DNA of 64,000 nucleotides. Origin: Bacilli bacterium (lineage in GTDB: Bacteria > Bacillota_I > Bacilli_A > RF39 > UBA660). The notes under the pieces are model-generated. The model was not told the origin of the DNA and searched no databases. It saw nothing but the letters and a program-made list of their open reading frames with translations. Where the stretch lies: contig JAFWJA010000021.1 of assembly GCA_017511805.1 (NCBI GenBank), positions 164,277 through 228,276 of the forward strand. The letters are read 5' to 3'. This document shows positions 51,968-60,511 of the stretch, in pieces. The position numbers were made by a program, and so were the translations under genes. Each line of letters begins with the position of its first letter. The stretch's first letter is position 1.

Positions 51968-52711
51968 ATGAACGAATATATTAATTTAACATTAGATAAT
52001 ATAGATGAAGAACATATATGCTGTGCTATAGGTGATCCTAAACATCAAGAAGGTGTAGATAAAAAGAAAGAATGGATTAAAAGTAAATTAAAAGATGGAC
52101 ATGTATTTAGAAAACTAAATGCTAGAGGTAAAATATTTATTGAATATGAACCAATTGAAACTGCATGGGTACCTATAATAGGAAAGAATTATGAATATAT
52201 TTATTGTTTATGGGTAGCAGGTAGTTTTAAAGGAAAAGGTATAGCTAAAGAATTACTAGAGTATGCTATTGAAGATGCTAAGAATAAGAAAATGAGTGGA
52301 ATATGTACTTTAGTATCACAAAAGAAGAAACCATTTATTGGAGATAAAAAGTTCTTTGAACATTTTGGATTTAAAGTTGTAGATACTATTAATGATTATG
52401 AATTAATGGCATTATCTTTTGATAATAGTGAAACACCTAAGTTTAATGATAGTGCTAGAAATATGAAAATAGATGATAAAGATTTTACTATTTATTATAG
52501 TAATGAATGCCCATATGTAGAATATGAAGTTAAAGAATTAACTGAATATGCTAAAGAAAAAGGTATTAAATTAAACTTTATAAAAATAGATTCACTTGAA
52601 AAAGCAAAAAATGCACCATGTATATTTAATAACTGGGCTAACTTTTATAAAGGAGAATTTATATCAAATACAATATTAAATGCTAATGCATTAGAAAAGT
52701 TGTTAAAATAA
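51968..52711 (+). CDS. GNAT acetyltransferase with YoaP-like C-terminal domain
   Basis: A 247-aa protein. Residues 1-145 form a GNAT domain (IYCLWVAGSFKGKGIAKELL is the acetyl-CoA loop). The C-terminal 100 residues contain YYSNECPYVEYEVKEL and FNNWANFYKGEFIS, typical of the YoaP domain. ATG 51968 starts one base after the SDR stop, so the two are coupled. The substrate is unknown. Confidence 0.8.
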   Translation: MNEYINLTLDNIDEEHICCAIGDPKHQEGVDKKKEWIKSKLKDGHVFRKLNARGKIFIEYEPIETAWVPIIGKNYEYIYCLWVAGSFKGKGIAKELLEYAIEDAKNKKMSGICTLVSQKKKPFIGDKKFFEHFGFKVVDTINDYELMALSFDNSETPKFNDSARNMKIDDKDFTIYYSNECPYVEYEVKELTEYAKEKGIKLNFIKIDSLEKAKNAPCIFNNWANFYKGEFISNTILNANALEKLLK

Positions 52712-52720
52712 CTTTTTTAC
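52692..52720 (+). terminator. Weak terminator after the GNAT gene
   Basis: AAGTT/AACTT stem with a T-run; short and marginal. Confidence 0.45.
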
Positions 52721-52771
52721 ATATTTTAACCATATTTTAGTAGTATTCTTAAAAAAAGAAAGGAAAATAAT

Positions 52772-54262
52772 ATGAAGAAATTAAAATATTTATTAGTTTT
52801 AATATTATTAGTAATACCAGTAATGGTATTAGCTGAACCACCAGAAAAACCACCTGGAGATAATGGTGGATCAGGAGGTCCAGGAGGACAACCAGGTGGA
52901 GGTTCATCAAGTGCTTCTTATGTAGGAGCAACTACTATTAGTTCTGATACTGATTTAACTAGTCAAACATATACTAGTTCAACTGGCAGTGAAAATGCAT
53001 TATTAGTATCAGGAGGAACAAGTACATTAAATACATGTACAATTACTAAAACAGGGGATTCATCTGGAGATGATTCAGATTTCTATGGAACAAATGCTGC
53101 AGTATTAGTTTATAATGGAGCAACACTAAATATAACAGGTGGAAACATTACTACTAATGGTTCACATGCTAATGCAGTATTTGCATATGGAACAGGTATC
53201 ATTAATATTAGTGATACTACTATTAAAACAACTAGTAATAATTCAGGAGCAATTATGGTTACAGGTGGTGGAACTTTAACTGCTAATAACGTAACTGCTG
53301 AAACTGATGGAAATTCATCTGCTCCAATTAGATCTGATAGAGGAGGAGGTACTTTAACAGTTAATAAAGGTACTTATACATCACATGGAACAGGTTCACC
53401 AGCAATTTATTCAACAGCAAATATTATTGTTAATGATGCTAAATTAGTATCAACTTCATCAGAAGGTGTAGTAGTAGAAGGAAAGAATTCAGTAACATTA
53501 AATAATGTAACTATGGAAGCAACTAATACTAAATTAAATAGTAATTCAGAAACATATAAAGGTATATTTATATATCAATCTATGTCAGGGGATGCTGAAG
53601 TAGGAACTTCATCATTTACATCAAAAGATTCTACTATAGCTAATAATAAAGGTGATGTAATATTTGTAACTAATACAAATACAGTTATTGAACTAGAAAA
53701 TAATACAATAACTAATAATGATACAGAAGGTAATTTCTTAAAAATAGCTGCTGCTAAATGGGGAAATTCTGGTTCTAATGGTGGAACTGTTACTCTTAAG
53801 ATGATTAATCAAGATGTAACTGGTGATATTCTTGTAGATAGTATTTCAACATTAGCTTTATCTTTAGAAGGTAAGAGTGAATTAATAAGCGCAATTAATA
53901 ATTCTAATGAAGCTAAAGAAGTAACATTAAGTATGTCTAAAAACTCAGTATTATCTTTAACAGGTAATACATATTTAACATCATTAACTAATGAAGATAG
54001 TACTAATTCAAATATTTATTCTAATGGTAAATATAAATTATATGTTAATGGAGAAGAAGTAACTATTAATTCAGATACTTATAGTCCTAAGACTGAACCT
54101 GATAGTGATGCTAAAACAGAAGATGAACCAGTTAAAAAAGATAGTAATAATAATTTAATCTATTATATAGTTGGTGGTTCTACTTTATTAGTTATATTAG
54201 TAATAACTATAATTGTTATTTTTAAGAAAAAAGGTAAAAGGAATGCAGGAACTAATATCTAA
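52772..54262 (+). CDS. Secreted beta-helix surface protein with C-terminal membrane anchor
   Basis: A 496-aa protein: signal peptide (residues 1-21), a Pro/Gly-rich linker (PPEKPPGDNGGSGGPGGQPG), then about 350 residues of short Ser/Thr/Asn-rich repeats (LNITGGNITTNGSHANAVFA and similar) that predict a right-handed parallel beta-helix. The C-terminus has an acidic stalk, a membrane helix and a KKKGKR stop-transfer tail, with no LPxTG motif, so it would stay membrane-anchored. Adhesin or carbohydrate-binding roles are plausible. Its end overlaps the next gene. Confidence 0.8.
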   Translation: MKKLKYLLVLILLVIPVMVLAEPPEKPPGDNGGSGGPGGQPGGGSSSASYVGATTISSDTDLTSQTYTSSTGSENALLVSGGTSTLNTCTITKTGDSSGDDSDFYGTNAAVLVYNGATLNITGGNITTNGSHANAVFAYGTGIINISDTTIKTTSNNSGAIMVTGGGTLTANNVTAETDGNSSAPIRSDRGGGTLTVNKGTYTSHGTGSPAIYSTANIIVNDAKLVSTSSEGVVVEGKNSVTLNNVTMEATNTKLNSNSETYKGIFIYQSMSGDAEVGTSSFTSKDSTIANNKGDVIFVTNTNTVIELENNTITNNDTEGNFLKIAAAKWGNSGSNGGTVTLKMINQDVTGDILVDSISTLALSLEGKSELISAINNSNEAKEVTLSMSKNSVLSLTGNTYLTSLTNEDSTNSNIYSNGKYKLYVNGEEVTINSDTYSPKTEPDSDAKTEDEPVKKDSNNNLIYYIVGGSTLLVILVITIIVIFKKKGKRNAGTNI

Positions 54263-54482
54263 CATAGATAAAATACATACTACTGATATGGGTATTGATA
54301 GAATTAAAAAGAATCTAAATATAGATACTGATGTAGTAGAGTATTGTAAAAAAATAGTACTTGATAAGGATACAAATATTTATAAAAAAGGTAAGAACTA
54401 TTATTGTGAAAAAGATAATATAATAATAACAATTAATTCATATAGTTATGGAGTAATAACAGCGCATAAAAAGACAGTCTAA
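54243..54482 (+). CDS. DUF3781 family protein
   Basis: A 79-aa protein matching DUF3781: IHTTDMGIDRIKKNLNI, KGKNYYCEKDN and TINSYSYGVITAHK. Its function is unknown. ATG 54243 has AAAAGG just upstream and lies 20 bases inside the 3' end of the surface protein gene. Confidence 0.8.
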   Translation: MQELISNIDKIHTTDMGIDRIKKNLNIDTDVVEYCKKIVLDKDTNIYKKGKNYYCEKDNIIITINSYSYGVITAHKKTV

Positions 54483-54497
54483 TGACTGTCTTTTTTT
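54468..54497 (+). terminator. Terminator
   Basis: A 12-bp stem AAAAAGACAGTC/GACTGTCTTTTT around TAAT. Confidence 0.9.
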
Positions 54498-54559
54498 ACA
54501 AATTATATTTACTTTTATATACATGATATTTTATAATTACATTAGTGGAGGTATTTCTT

Positions 54560-54748
54560 ATGAATAAATATGTTAAATCATGTTTAGAAGCTATAGCTTG
54601 TGGTGCGATTTATTTCTTAGTTACTTTATTCTTAAATCGTGATGATATTAACTGGTCAAAAATAATAATACCATCATTAATATTTACAGGATTATATTTT
54701 GTAGTATCAGTTGTTTTCAATATTATAATGAGTAAGAAAGGTAAATAA
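54560..54748 (+). CDS. Small two-helix membrane protein (62 aa)
   Basis: Two membrane segments separated by a short charged loop (NRDDINWSK), ending KKGK. GGAGGTATTTCTT precedes ATG 54560. No family recognised. Confidence 0.55.
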   Translation: MNKYVKSCLEAIACGAIYFLVTLFLNRDDINWSKIIIPSLIFTGLYFVVSVVFNIIMSKKGK

Positions 54749-54750
54749 TA

Positions 54751-54776
54751 AAAGACAGATTTTATATCTGTTTTTA
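54751..54776 (+). terminator. Terminator
   Basis: ACAGAT/ATCTGT stem around TTTAT with flanking A and T tracts. Confidence 0.7.
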
Positions 54777-54804
54777 TTATGGTATATTTTATATAGGTGA
54801 TAAT

Positions 54805-55083
54805 ATGGATTATGTTTTAAGTTTAGTAATTGATTTAATATTAGAAGAAGGAGTAAGCACTAGTAAGAGTAATAAATTACCTAAGGGTGTTAGATATTTC
54901 TTATTTGCGTTAGTATTAATTTTATATATTGGAATAATTGGATTAATTACTATAATAGGAATATCATCATTAAAAGAGAACTTAGTTGAAGGAATACTAG
55001 CTCTATTATTTGCACTATGTATATTAGTAGTATGCATTCTTAGATTTAAAGCAGTTTATTCAAAGAAGACTAAAAAAGATTAG
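54805..55083 (+). CDS. Small two-helix membrane protein (92 aa)
   Basis: A charged N-terminal segment (residues 15-30) followed by two membrane helices and a basic end SKKTKKD. Weak AGGTGAT ribosome site. No family recognised. It converges on the acyltransferase gene. Confidence 0.55.
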   Translation: MDYVLSLVIDLILEEGVSTSKSNKLPKGVRYFLFALVLILYIGIIGLITIIGISSLKENLVEGILALLFALCILVVCILRFKAVYSKKTKKD

Positions 55084-55107
55084 AATTTATATTCTAATCT
55101 TTTTTTA
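55072..55107. terminator. Bidirectional terminator
   Basis: A 15-bp stem AAAAAAGATTAGAAT/ATTCTAATCTTTTTT around TTAT between convergent genes. Confidence 0.9.
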
Positions 55108-57291
55108 ACTTGCATCTAACATTTCAGATAGTTTATTAATTAATATTTCAGTACCTTCATTACTTAATGTAACACCATCACTCATAAAGTAATCTTTCTT
55201 ATTAATATTAATAACATCTGCTGTATTTTCTAGACTTTTTTTATTAACATTTACTATATATATTGAACTACCTTCACATAGTTCTATTATCTTATCATAT
55301 TCTTTATCAGTAAACTTACTATTCTTATCAAATATAAATACTAGTTTAGTACTTAATGTATTATTATTCTTTTGCTCACTTAATGAATTATATAACTCAT
55401 TAAATGTCATTGTTTCTTTTCCTTCATAATAAGCATCAGAATATTTTGATTGTAACTGATCATATACACTAACTAACATTTTATTTCCATAGAAACTAAT
55501 TTTATCAGGTCTAGCTTCAGTCTTAGTAGTAGTTTCAGTTTTAGTATTTAAATGTTCTTTATAGTAATTATATATTTCTGTTTTTATAAATTCTACATAA
55601 TGATCAAGACCTTCAGGTTTTAAATGTGTATTATCTGAATATAACCATTCATTATTACCATTTGCTACTGCTGACCAATCTAATATATGTACATTTGGAT
55701 GTTCACTTGCATATTCACGTAACTTATCATTACTATCTGGATAATCAGGTTCAGTAGCTGTTAACCAGAATATATCATGATCTCCAATTAACTCTAATAA
55801 ACTATCTTTATATGAACTATATGTTTCACCATTAGTTCCTATATTAAATATAACTGCATCCCATTCAATACCTTGATTCTTTATACTTTCTAATACTTCA
55901 TAAGAACCATATGTTGTTCTATTTTCAGCTGCATCAAAATATCCATTAGGAAATACATCATATAAACTTGGTATTGCATTTAACATTACTGAATCTCCAA
56001 CACCAACTAGTTTTAAATTAGCAATATATTCATCTATATTAACAGTAGATTCAGCTTTCTTTTTAGCATCTTCCTCAGCTTTTTTAGCTTTCTCTTCTTC
56101 TTGTTTCTTTTTATATTCTTCTTGTTTTTCTTGCATTATTTTTTCATTATTACTTAGTTTATCTTTTAATTCATTTATTTCACCAGTACTATCTTTCATT
56201 ACTATGAAGCCATATATTCCATATAAGACTCCTAATAATAAGATTATTCTAAGTATATTTTTTAATAATTTATATCTATCTTTTCTAACAAATTTAAGTG
56301 ATGTATGAATTAAGAAACTAAATAAGAATGTTAGGATAATTATTAAGATATTCTTTAGTATTCCATTCATATTAACATTAGTAAATAAGAATATAAATAA
56401 GTATTGAACTAGATATACTTCATAACTAATATTTGAAATAAAATTAATTACTTTATTATTTATGTAGATTCCTCTATGTTTTAACATAATAGAGTACTCA
56501 ATTAATCTAAGTGTTATTATTGTTGTTCCAATCATGCTAATTGCATAATATTTAGAACTTGAATCTATAAATATGAATAAGAATAGTAATGCGATTATAT
56601 AAATAATTGATATAACAGTAGGAACTATATCATTAAACTTAATTGTAAGAGTTCTTCTAAATGTTATATGAAAAAGTCCTAGTGCAAAACCTAATCCAAA
56701 TGAGAATAATCTAGAGAATGTATCATAATATGAAAACATCATATTACCATTTTTAGTATTAAAGTAGAAAAATAACATACTTCCAATAGATAAGATTAAT
56801 ATTATTACTAGAGATATCCATTCTTTATATCTTTCTTCTAATTTTTTTAATCCTACAAATATAAGTGGAAAAATTAGTTCTAATTGAATTAATATTGCGA
56901 TATACCATAGATGAAAGAAAGGGGAGTTAAGATGCTTTGCAAAGTAATCTACATTTGCATTTAACTGCCAATAGTTATTATAACCAAGTAAGATAGATAC
57001 TATCTCTGGTTTCATGTTAAATACAGTTATATTAAATATATTAATTATTGTGACTGATAAAAATACAAATAAGAATAGGGGTAATACTATTTTCCTAACT
57101 CTTTTCGCATAATAATATATCAGTGATTTATTTTTTTCTAGGGATCTACATGAAAAATATCCAGCCAATGCAAAGAAGGAGCATACAGCTAAGTATCCAC
57201 CTTTAAGAATTGTTAAGTGATAAAATAGAATTGCTATACAAAAGATTGTTCTTAATAATGAAATATTTAAATTTAATTCTCTCTTTTTCAT
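55105..57291 (-). CDS. OatA-like acyltransferase with two SGNH-type domains
   Basis: A 728-aa protein. The first 360 residues are an acyltransferase-3 membrane domain (10 or so helices; ILFYHLTILKGGYLAV, FHLWYIAILIQLEL). A Lys/Glu-rich coiled linker leads to an SGNH esterase domain with VGVGDSVMLNA and the SDNTHLKPEGLDHY Asp-x-x-His site, the layout of peptidoglycan O-acetyltransferase OatA. A further 130 residues look like a second, inactive copy: YGNKMLVSVYDQL in place of GDS and SDGVTLSNEGTEIL in place of DxxH. ATG 57291 follows AAGGGTG. Confidence 0.85.
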   Translation of the reverse strand: MKKRELNLNISLLRTIFCIAILFYHLTILKGGYLAVCSFFALAGYFSCRSLEKNKSLIYYYAKRVRKIVLPLFLFVFLSVTIINIFNITVFNMKPEIVSILLGYNNYWQLNANVDYFAKHLNSPFFHLWYIAILIQLELIFPLIFVGLKKLEERYKEWISLVIILILSIGSMLFFYFNTKNGNMMFSYYDTFSRLFSFGLGFALGLFHITFRRTLTIKFNDIVPTVISIIYIIALLFLFIFIDSSSKYYAISMIGTTIITLRLIEYSIMLKHRGIYINNKVINFISNISYEVYLVQYLFIFLFTNVNMNGILKNILIIILTFLFSFLIHTSLKFVRKDRYKLLKNILRIILLLGVLYGIYGFIVMKDSTGEINELKDKLSNNEKIMQEKQEEYKKKQEEEKAKKAEEDAKKKAESTVNIDEYIANLKLVGVGDSVMLNAIPSLYDVFPNGYFDAAENRTTYGSYEVLESIKNQGIEWDAVIFNIGTNGETYSSYKDSLLELIGDHDIFWLTATEPDYPDSNDKLREYASEHPNVHILDWSAVANGNNEWLYSDNTHLKPEGLDHYVEFIKTEIYNYYKEHLNTKTETTTKTEARPDKISFYGNKMLVSVYDQLQSKYSDAYYEGKETMTFNELYNSLSEQKNNNTLSTKLVFIFDKNSKFTDKEYDKIIELCEGSSIYIVNVNKKSLENTADVININKKDYFMSDGVTLSNEGTEILINKLSEMLDAS

Positions 57292-57350
57292 ATTAACACC
57301 CTTATTATTATCATAATAACACAAATATTAAATAAATTAAATAATTTTTA

Positions 57351-57379
57351 TTGTCTAATTATTGAAATAGGTCTATAAT
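57351..57379 (+). promoter_or_regulatory. Promoter of the AbrB-ABC operon
   Basis: TTGTCT at 57351-57356, a 17-bp spacer and TATAAT at 57374-57379. Confidence 0.75.
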
Positions 57380-57390
57380 AAGTATGAAAA

Positions 57391-57406
57391 GTATAACTAG
57401 TTATAC
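57391..57406 (+). promoter_or_regulatory. Palindromic operator candidate
   Basis: A perfect 16-bp palindrome GTATAACTAGTTATAC sits between the -10 and the ribosome site, immediately before AAGGAGG. It is well placed for repression of the operon, perhaps by the AbrB-type protein encoded just downstream. Confidence 0.6.
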
Positions 57407-57417
57407 AAGGAGGATTC

Positions 57418-57618
57418 ATGAAAGAAAAATTTGTAGGTATAGCTAAAGTAGGAGAAAAGGGACAAATTGTTATTCCAAAAGATGCAAGAGATATGTTTAG
57501 TATTAAACCAGGTGATACAGTAGTTATATTATGTGATAAGAGTAAAGGTATAGCTATTTTAAAATCTGATGTAATAGAAGAAAATATGGATAAGATGATG
57601 CCAGGTGGTGATAAATAA
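57418..57618 (+). CDS. AbrB/SpoVT-type swapped-hairpin transcription factor
   Basis: A 66-aa protein with VGEKGQIVIPKDARDMFSI and KPGDTVVILCD, the AbrB-family swapped-hairpin DNA-binding fold. It lies first in a three-gene ABC operon and overlaps the ATPase start by one base (TAATG). Such AbrB-ABC gene sets are common in Bacillota; autoregulation is likely given the palindrome in the 5' UTR. Confidence 0.9.
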   Translation: MKEKFVGIAKVGEKGQIVIPKDARDMFSIKPGDTVVILCDKSKGIAILKSDVIEENMDKMMPGGDK

Positions 57619-58343
57619 TGTATTCAATTGAAACAAAAAACTTAACTAAAAAGTATAAAGATAAAACTGTTGTTGATAGTTTAGATTTAAAAATTAATGA
57701 AGGAGAACTATATTCTTTATTAGGTGTTAATGGTGCAGGTAAAACTACAACTATTAAAATGTTATCAGGTCTTATATTACCAACTTCAGGTGAAATAAAA
57801 ATACTTGGTTTAGATATGAAAAAGAATAAACAAGAAATAAAAGGTAATCTAAATATATCTACACAAGAGACTGCTATTGCACCAAATCTAACTGTTTTAG
57901 AAAATCTAGAATTTATGGCTGGAGTATATAAAATAGAAAATAAAAAAGAAAAGATAGATGAATTAGTTAAATTATTTAAACTTGATGAAGTATTAAAACA
58001 AAAAACTAAAAAACTATCAGGTGGTTGGCAAAGAAAAGTATCTATAGCAATTTCTTTAATTAATGATCCAAAAGTATTATTCTTAGATGAACCTACTTTA
58101 GGCTTAGATGTTCTAGCTAGAAGAGAATTATGGAAAGTAATTGAAAACTTAAAAGGAAAAATAACTATTATTTTGACAACTCATTATATGGAAGAAGCCG
58201 AAAGTTTATCAGATAGAGTAGGTGTTATTTCTAAAGGAGTGTTAATAAAAGAAGGTACTGTTAAAGAATTAATAAAATCAGTAAAAGCTAAGAACTTTGA
58301 AGATGCATTTGTTAAAATTGCGGGAGGTGATGATCTATGTTAA
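57618..58343 (+). CDS. ABC transporter ATP-binding protein
   Basis: A 241-aa ATPase. Walker A GVNGAGKTTT, signature LSGGWQRKV and Walker B VLFLDEPTLGLD are present, of the multidrug or lipid-export type (CcmA-like). It is coupled to the permease, whose start overlaps its end by 7 bases. Confidence 0.95.
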   Translation: MYSIETKNLTKKYKDKTVVDSLDLKINEGELYSLLGVNGAGKTTTIKMLSGLILPTSGEIKILGLDMKKNKQEIKGNLNISTQETAIAPNLTVLENLEFMAGVYKIENKKEKIDELVKLFKLDEVLKQKTKKLSGGWQRKVSIAISLINDPKVLFLDEPTLGLDVLARRELWKVIENLKGKITIILTTHYMEEAESLSDRVGVISKGVLIKEGTVKELIKSVKAKNFEDAFVKIAGGDDLC

Positions 58344-59056
58344 ACTTCGCTAAAAGAAATTTTAAAGAATTAATAAGAGATCCATTATCACTAATATTCG
58401 CAATTATTCTTCCAATATTCTTATTAACTATATTTCAAATAATAAAAATACCAAATGAAATATATGCTCTTAAGAATTTTACACCAGGTATTATAATATT
58501 TGGATTTAGTTTTGTTACATTATTCGCATCTATGCTTGTATCAAAAGATAGATCTAGTTCTTTATTAATAAGACTAGGTGTTAGTCCTATGAAATCAAGA
58601 GATTTTATTTTAGGATATACATTATCATTAATACCATTAATTATTATCCAAAATATACTTTTCTTTGGAGTAGCTATAATGTTAGGACTAGAATTTAGTA
58701 TTAATATAATTCTAACTGTATTAGTATCTATATTAGTATCTTTATTATTTATAGGTATTGGAGTATTACTAGGATCATGTTTTAGTGAAAAAGGTGCACC
58801 TTCTATTTCAAGTGTAGTTATTCAATTAGTATGTTTTACTAGTGGTATGTATTTTCCTAAAGATGTTGTTGGTAAAGGTTTTGATATGGTATGTAAGATA
58901 TTACCATTTGAATCTGCGCTTAATATTATTAAAGGTGTAATGAATGGTACTGAAATAGGTATGAGAAGTATATTAACTTTTGGTGCATATACTATTGTAA
59001 TTATGGTAGTTGCTATAGTAGTCTTTAATAAAAAGATGGTTAGTGATGATAAATAA
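58337..59056 (+). CDS. ABC-2 type permease
   Basis: A 239-aa protein with six membrane helices and the ABC-2 pattern (FKELIRDPLSLIFAIILP, then SKDRSSSLLIRLGVSPM and FVSG-like FTSGMYFPKD). GGAGGTGATGATCT precedes ATG 58337. With the ATPase it would form an export complex; the substrate is unknown. Confidence 0.92.
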   Translation: MLNFAKRNFKELIRDPLSLIFAIILPIFLLTIFQIIKIPNEIYALKNFTPGIIIFGFSFVTLFASMLVSKDRSSSLLIRLGVSPMKSRDFILGYTLSLIPLIIIQNILFFGVAIMLGLEFSINIILTVLVSILVSLLFIGIGVLLGSCFSEKGAPSISSVVIQLVCFTSGMYFPKDVVGKGFDMVCKILPFESALNIIKGVMNGTEIGMRSILTFGAYTIVIMVVAIVVFNKKMVSDDK

Positions 59057-59103
59057 ATATAGTGAAAAGTTTGTTTATAATTTAATTGGTATAATCATTA
59101 ATG

Positions 59104-59112
59104 TGCTATAAT
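59104..59112 (+). promoter_or_regulatory. Extended -10 promoter
   Basis: TGCTATAAT, 21 bases before ATG 59134; it excludes use of the in-frame ATG at 59101. Confidence 0.6.
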
Positions 59113-59133
59113 TTAATTAGGAGGTACTTATAT

Positions 59134-59829
59134 ATGGATGAAAAATTAGTTAATTCAATTGTTACAATGGTTAATTGTGGTAGTTTAAAGTCAGAAACTG
59201 ATTATTATAGATATATTAAATCAGCAGCAGTTAAAAATAATATACCTTATGAAAGATTGTTAGGAGAAGTAAGAAAGGCATTTAAAGAAAGAAAATTTGG
59301 TAGTGTTATAGAATTAGTTAAACATTATCATGCAACAGGAATAGATTCATTTGAAAATATAATTAATGATGGATATTTATTATCAAGAGATGAAAGAAAA
59401 AAAAGAGGTATATCAACAGAACATCTACACTGGTCTGCATCTAATAATGTTCAGTTTACGCATGATATAGTTTTTAAAGATGGAACGATTAAATCAGGAT
59501 ATGTAAAAGGAGTAGGAGCGTCAGGCGTTGATGTGGTATTTGTATTTGGAAAGCATATTTTTGATGAAGAAAGCTATGATGCTTCACATATGTATCCAAC
59601 AGTAGAAAAATTAAGTATAAAAGAAGCATGTGTTGCTATTATAGTAGAAAAAAAAGAACTTTATTCTAAAGTATGTGATTTATTAAAAGAACATAATTTA
59701 GATGTAATAAGTGTTTTTGAAGCAGAAGAATGGGACCCAACTTTATCTTCAGAAGAATTAGAAAACATTAAAGAAAAGAATAAAAAGAGTAAAATGAAAG
59801 ATTTTATAAGTGGTATTACAGTAAGATAA
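59134..59829 (+). CDS. Hypothetical protein with possible ADP-ribosyltransferase-like core
   Basis: A 231-aa soluble protein. KHYHATGIDSFENIINDGYL, near residue 60, resembles the H-x-T...I...DG-L opening of DarT/ART-type folds, but the catalytic Glu cannot be placed with confidence. The C-terminal 30 residues are charged and basic. GGAGGT is the ribosome site. A single-gene unit with its own promoter. Confidence 0.45.
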   Translation: MDEKLVNSIVTMVNCGSLKSETDYYRYIKSAAVKNNIPYERLLGEVRKAFKERKFGSVIELVKHYHATGIDSFENIINDGYLLSRDERKKRGISTEHLHWSASNNVQFTHDIVFKDGTIKSGYVKGVGASGVDVVFVFGKHIFDEESYDASHMYPTVEKLSIKEACVAIIVEKKELYSKVCDLLKEHNLDVISVFEAEEWDPTLSSEELENIKEKNKKSKMKDFISGITVR

Positions 59830-59870
59830 CTCTATTTTTTAGGGTTATTTTTGTTTGATTTATAAAAAAG

Positions 59871-59879
59871 TGTTATAAT
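59871..59879 (+). promoter_or_regulatory. Extended -10 promoter of the TMP-kinase-like gene
   Basis: TGTTATAAT, 27 bases before the start codon. Confidence 0.55.
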
Positions 59880-59906
59880 AACAATAATTTTTAATGGGGG
59901 ATTTTT

Positions 59907-60485
59907 ATGAGAAGGCCTAAATTAATATCTATAGCAGGTATAGATGGAACTGGTAAGACTACTCAGATTAATCGTTTAAAAGAATATTTTGATTCAAAAA
60001 ATGTGAAATCTGAAATATTGAAAGTAAAATATTTACCATTTCATAAAATGAAAAATGTTTCTTTAACAACAGATGATTTAAGGCTATTAATGGCAAAAGA
60101 CTTTGTAGATTATTATAATGAAAAGATAAAAGAATTAGAGGATTATGATTATTTATTATGTGATAGATCAAAAGTATGTTTACTTGCATATGGTTTAGGA
60201 TATGGATTAATGAATCCTAATAATGTATATGATAAATTAAAAGAAACACCAGATTCTGATTTATTATTCTATTTTGATATTGATCCTAAAGTAGCAATTG
60301 AAAGAATAGGTAAGAGTAGATCTAATTTTGAAGAAGATGAAACTATAGAAAATCTAGCAAGAGCAGGAATGTATTATTCTAAAGTATTTAATGATTATAA
60401 TTTTAATCCAGTTTATATAGATGCGAATGAACCAGAAGATGAGATTACTAAGAAGCTGATATTATCAATTAATGAAATAAAATAA
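59907..60485 (+). CDS. Thymidylate-kinase-like P-loop kinase
   Basis: A 192-aa kinase. P-loop GIDGTGKTTQ at residues 9-18, the CDRSKVCLLAYGLGYGL stretch in the position of the Tmk DRY motif, and YFDIDPKVAIERI as in the Tmk lid region. True Tmk is about 205 aa with DR(Y/F) after a base-binding loop; here Ser follows DR. It may be a paralogue, not the essential Tmk. It ends in a bidirectional terminator. Confidence 0.75.
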   Translation: MRRPKLISIAGIDGTGKTTQINRLKEYFDSKNVKSEILKVKYLPFHKMKNVSLTTDDLRLLMAKDFVDYYNEKIKELEDYDYLLCDRSKVCLLAYGLGYGLMNPNNVYDKLKETPDSDLLFYFDIDPKVAIERIGKSRSNFEEDETIENLARAGMYYSKVFNDYNFNPVYIDANEPEDEITKKLILSINEIK

Positions 60486-60511
60486 AAAACTCACTTAAAG
60501 TGAGTTTTTTT
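60484..60511. terminator. Bidirectional terminator
   Basis: ACTCAC/GTGAGT stem with A-run and T-run, between convergent genes. Confidence 0.8.
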
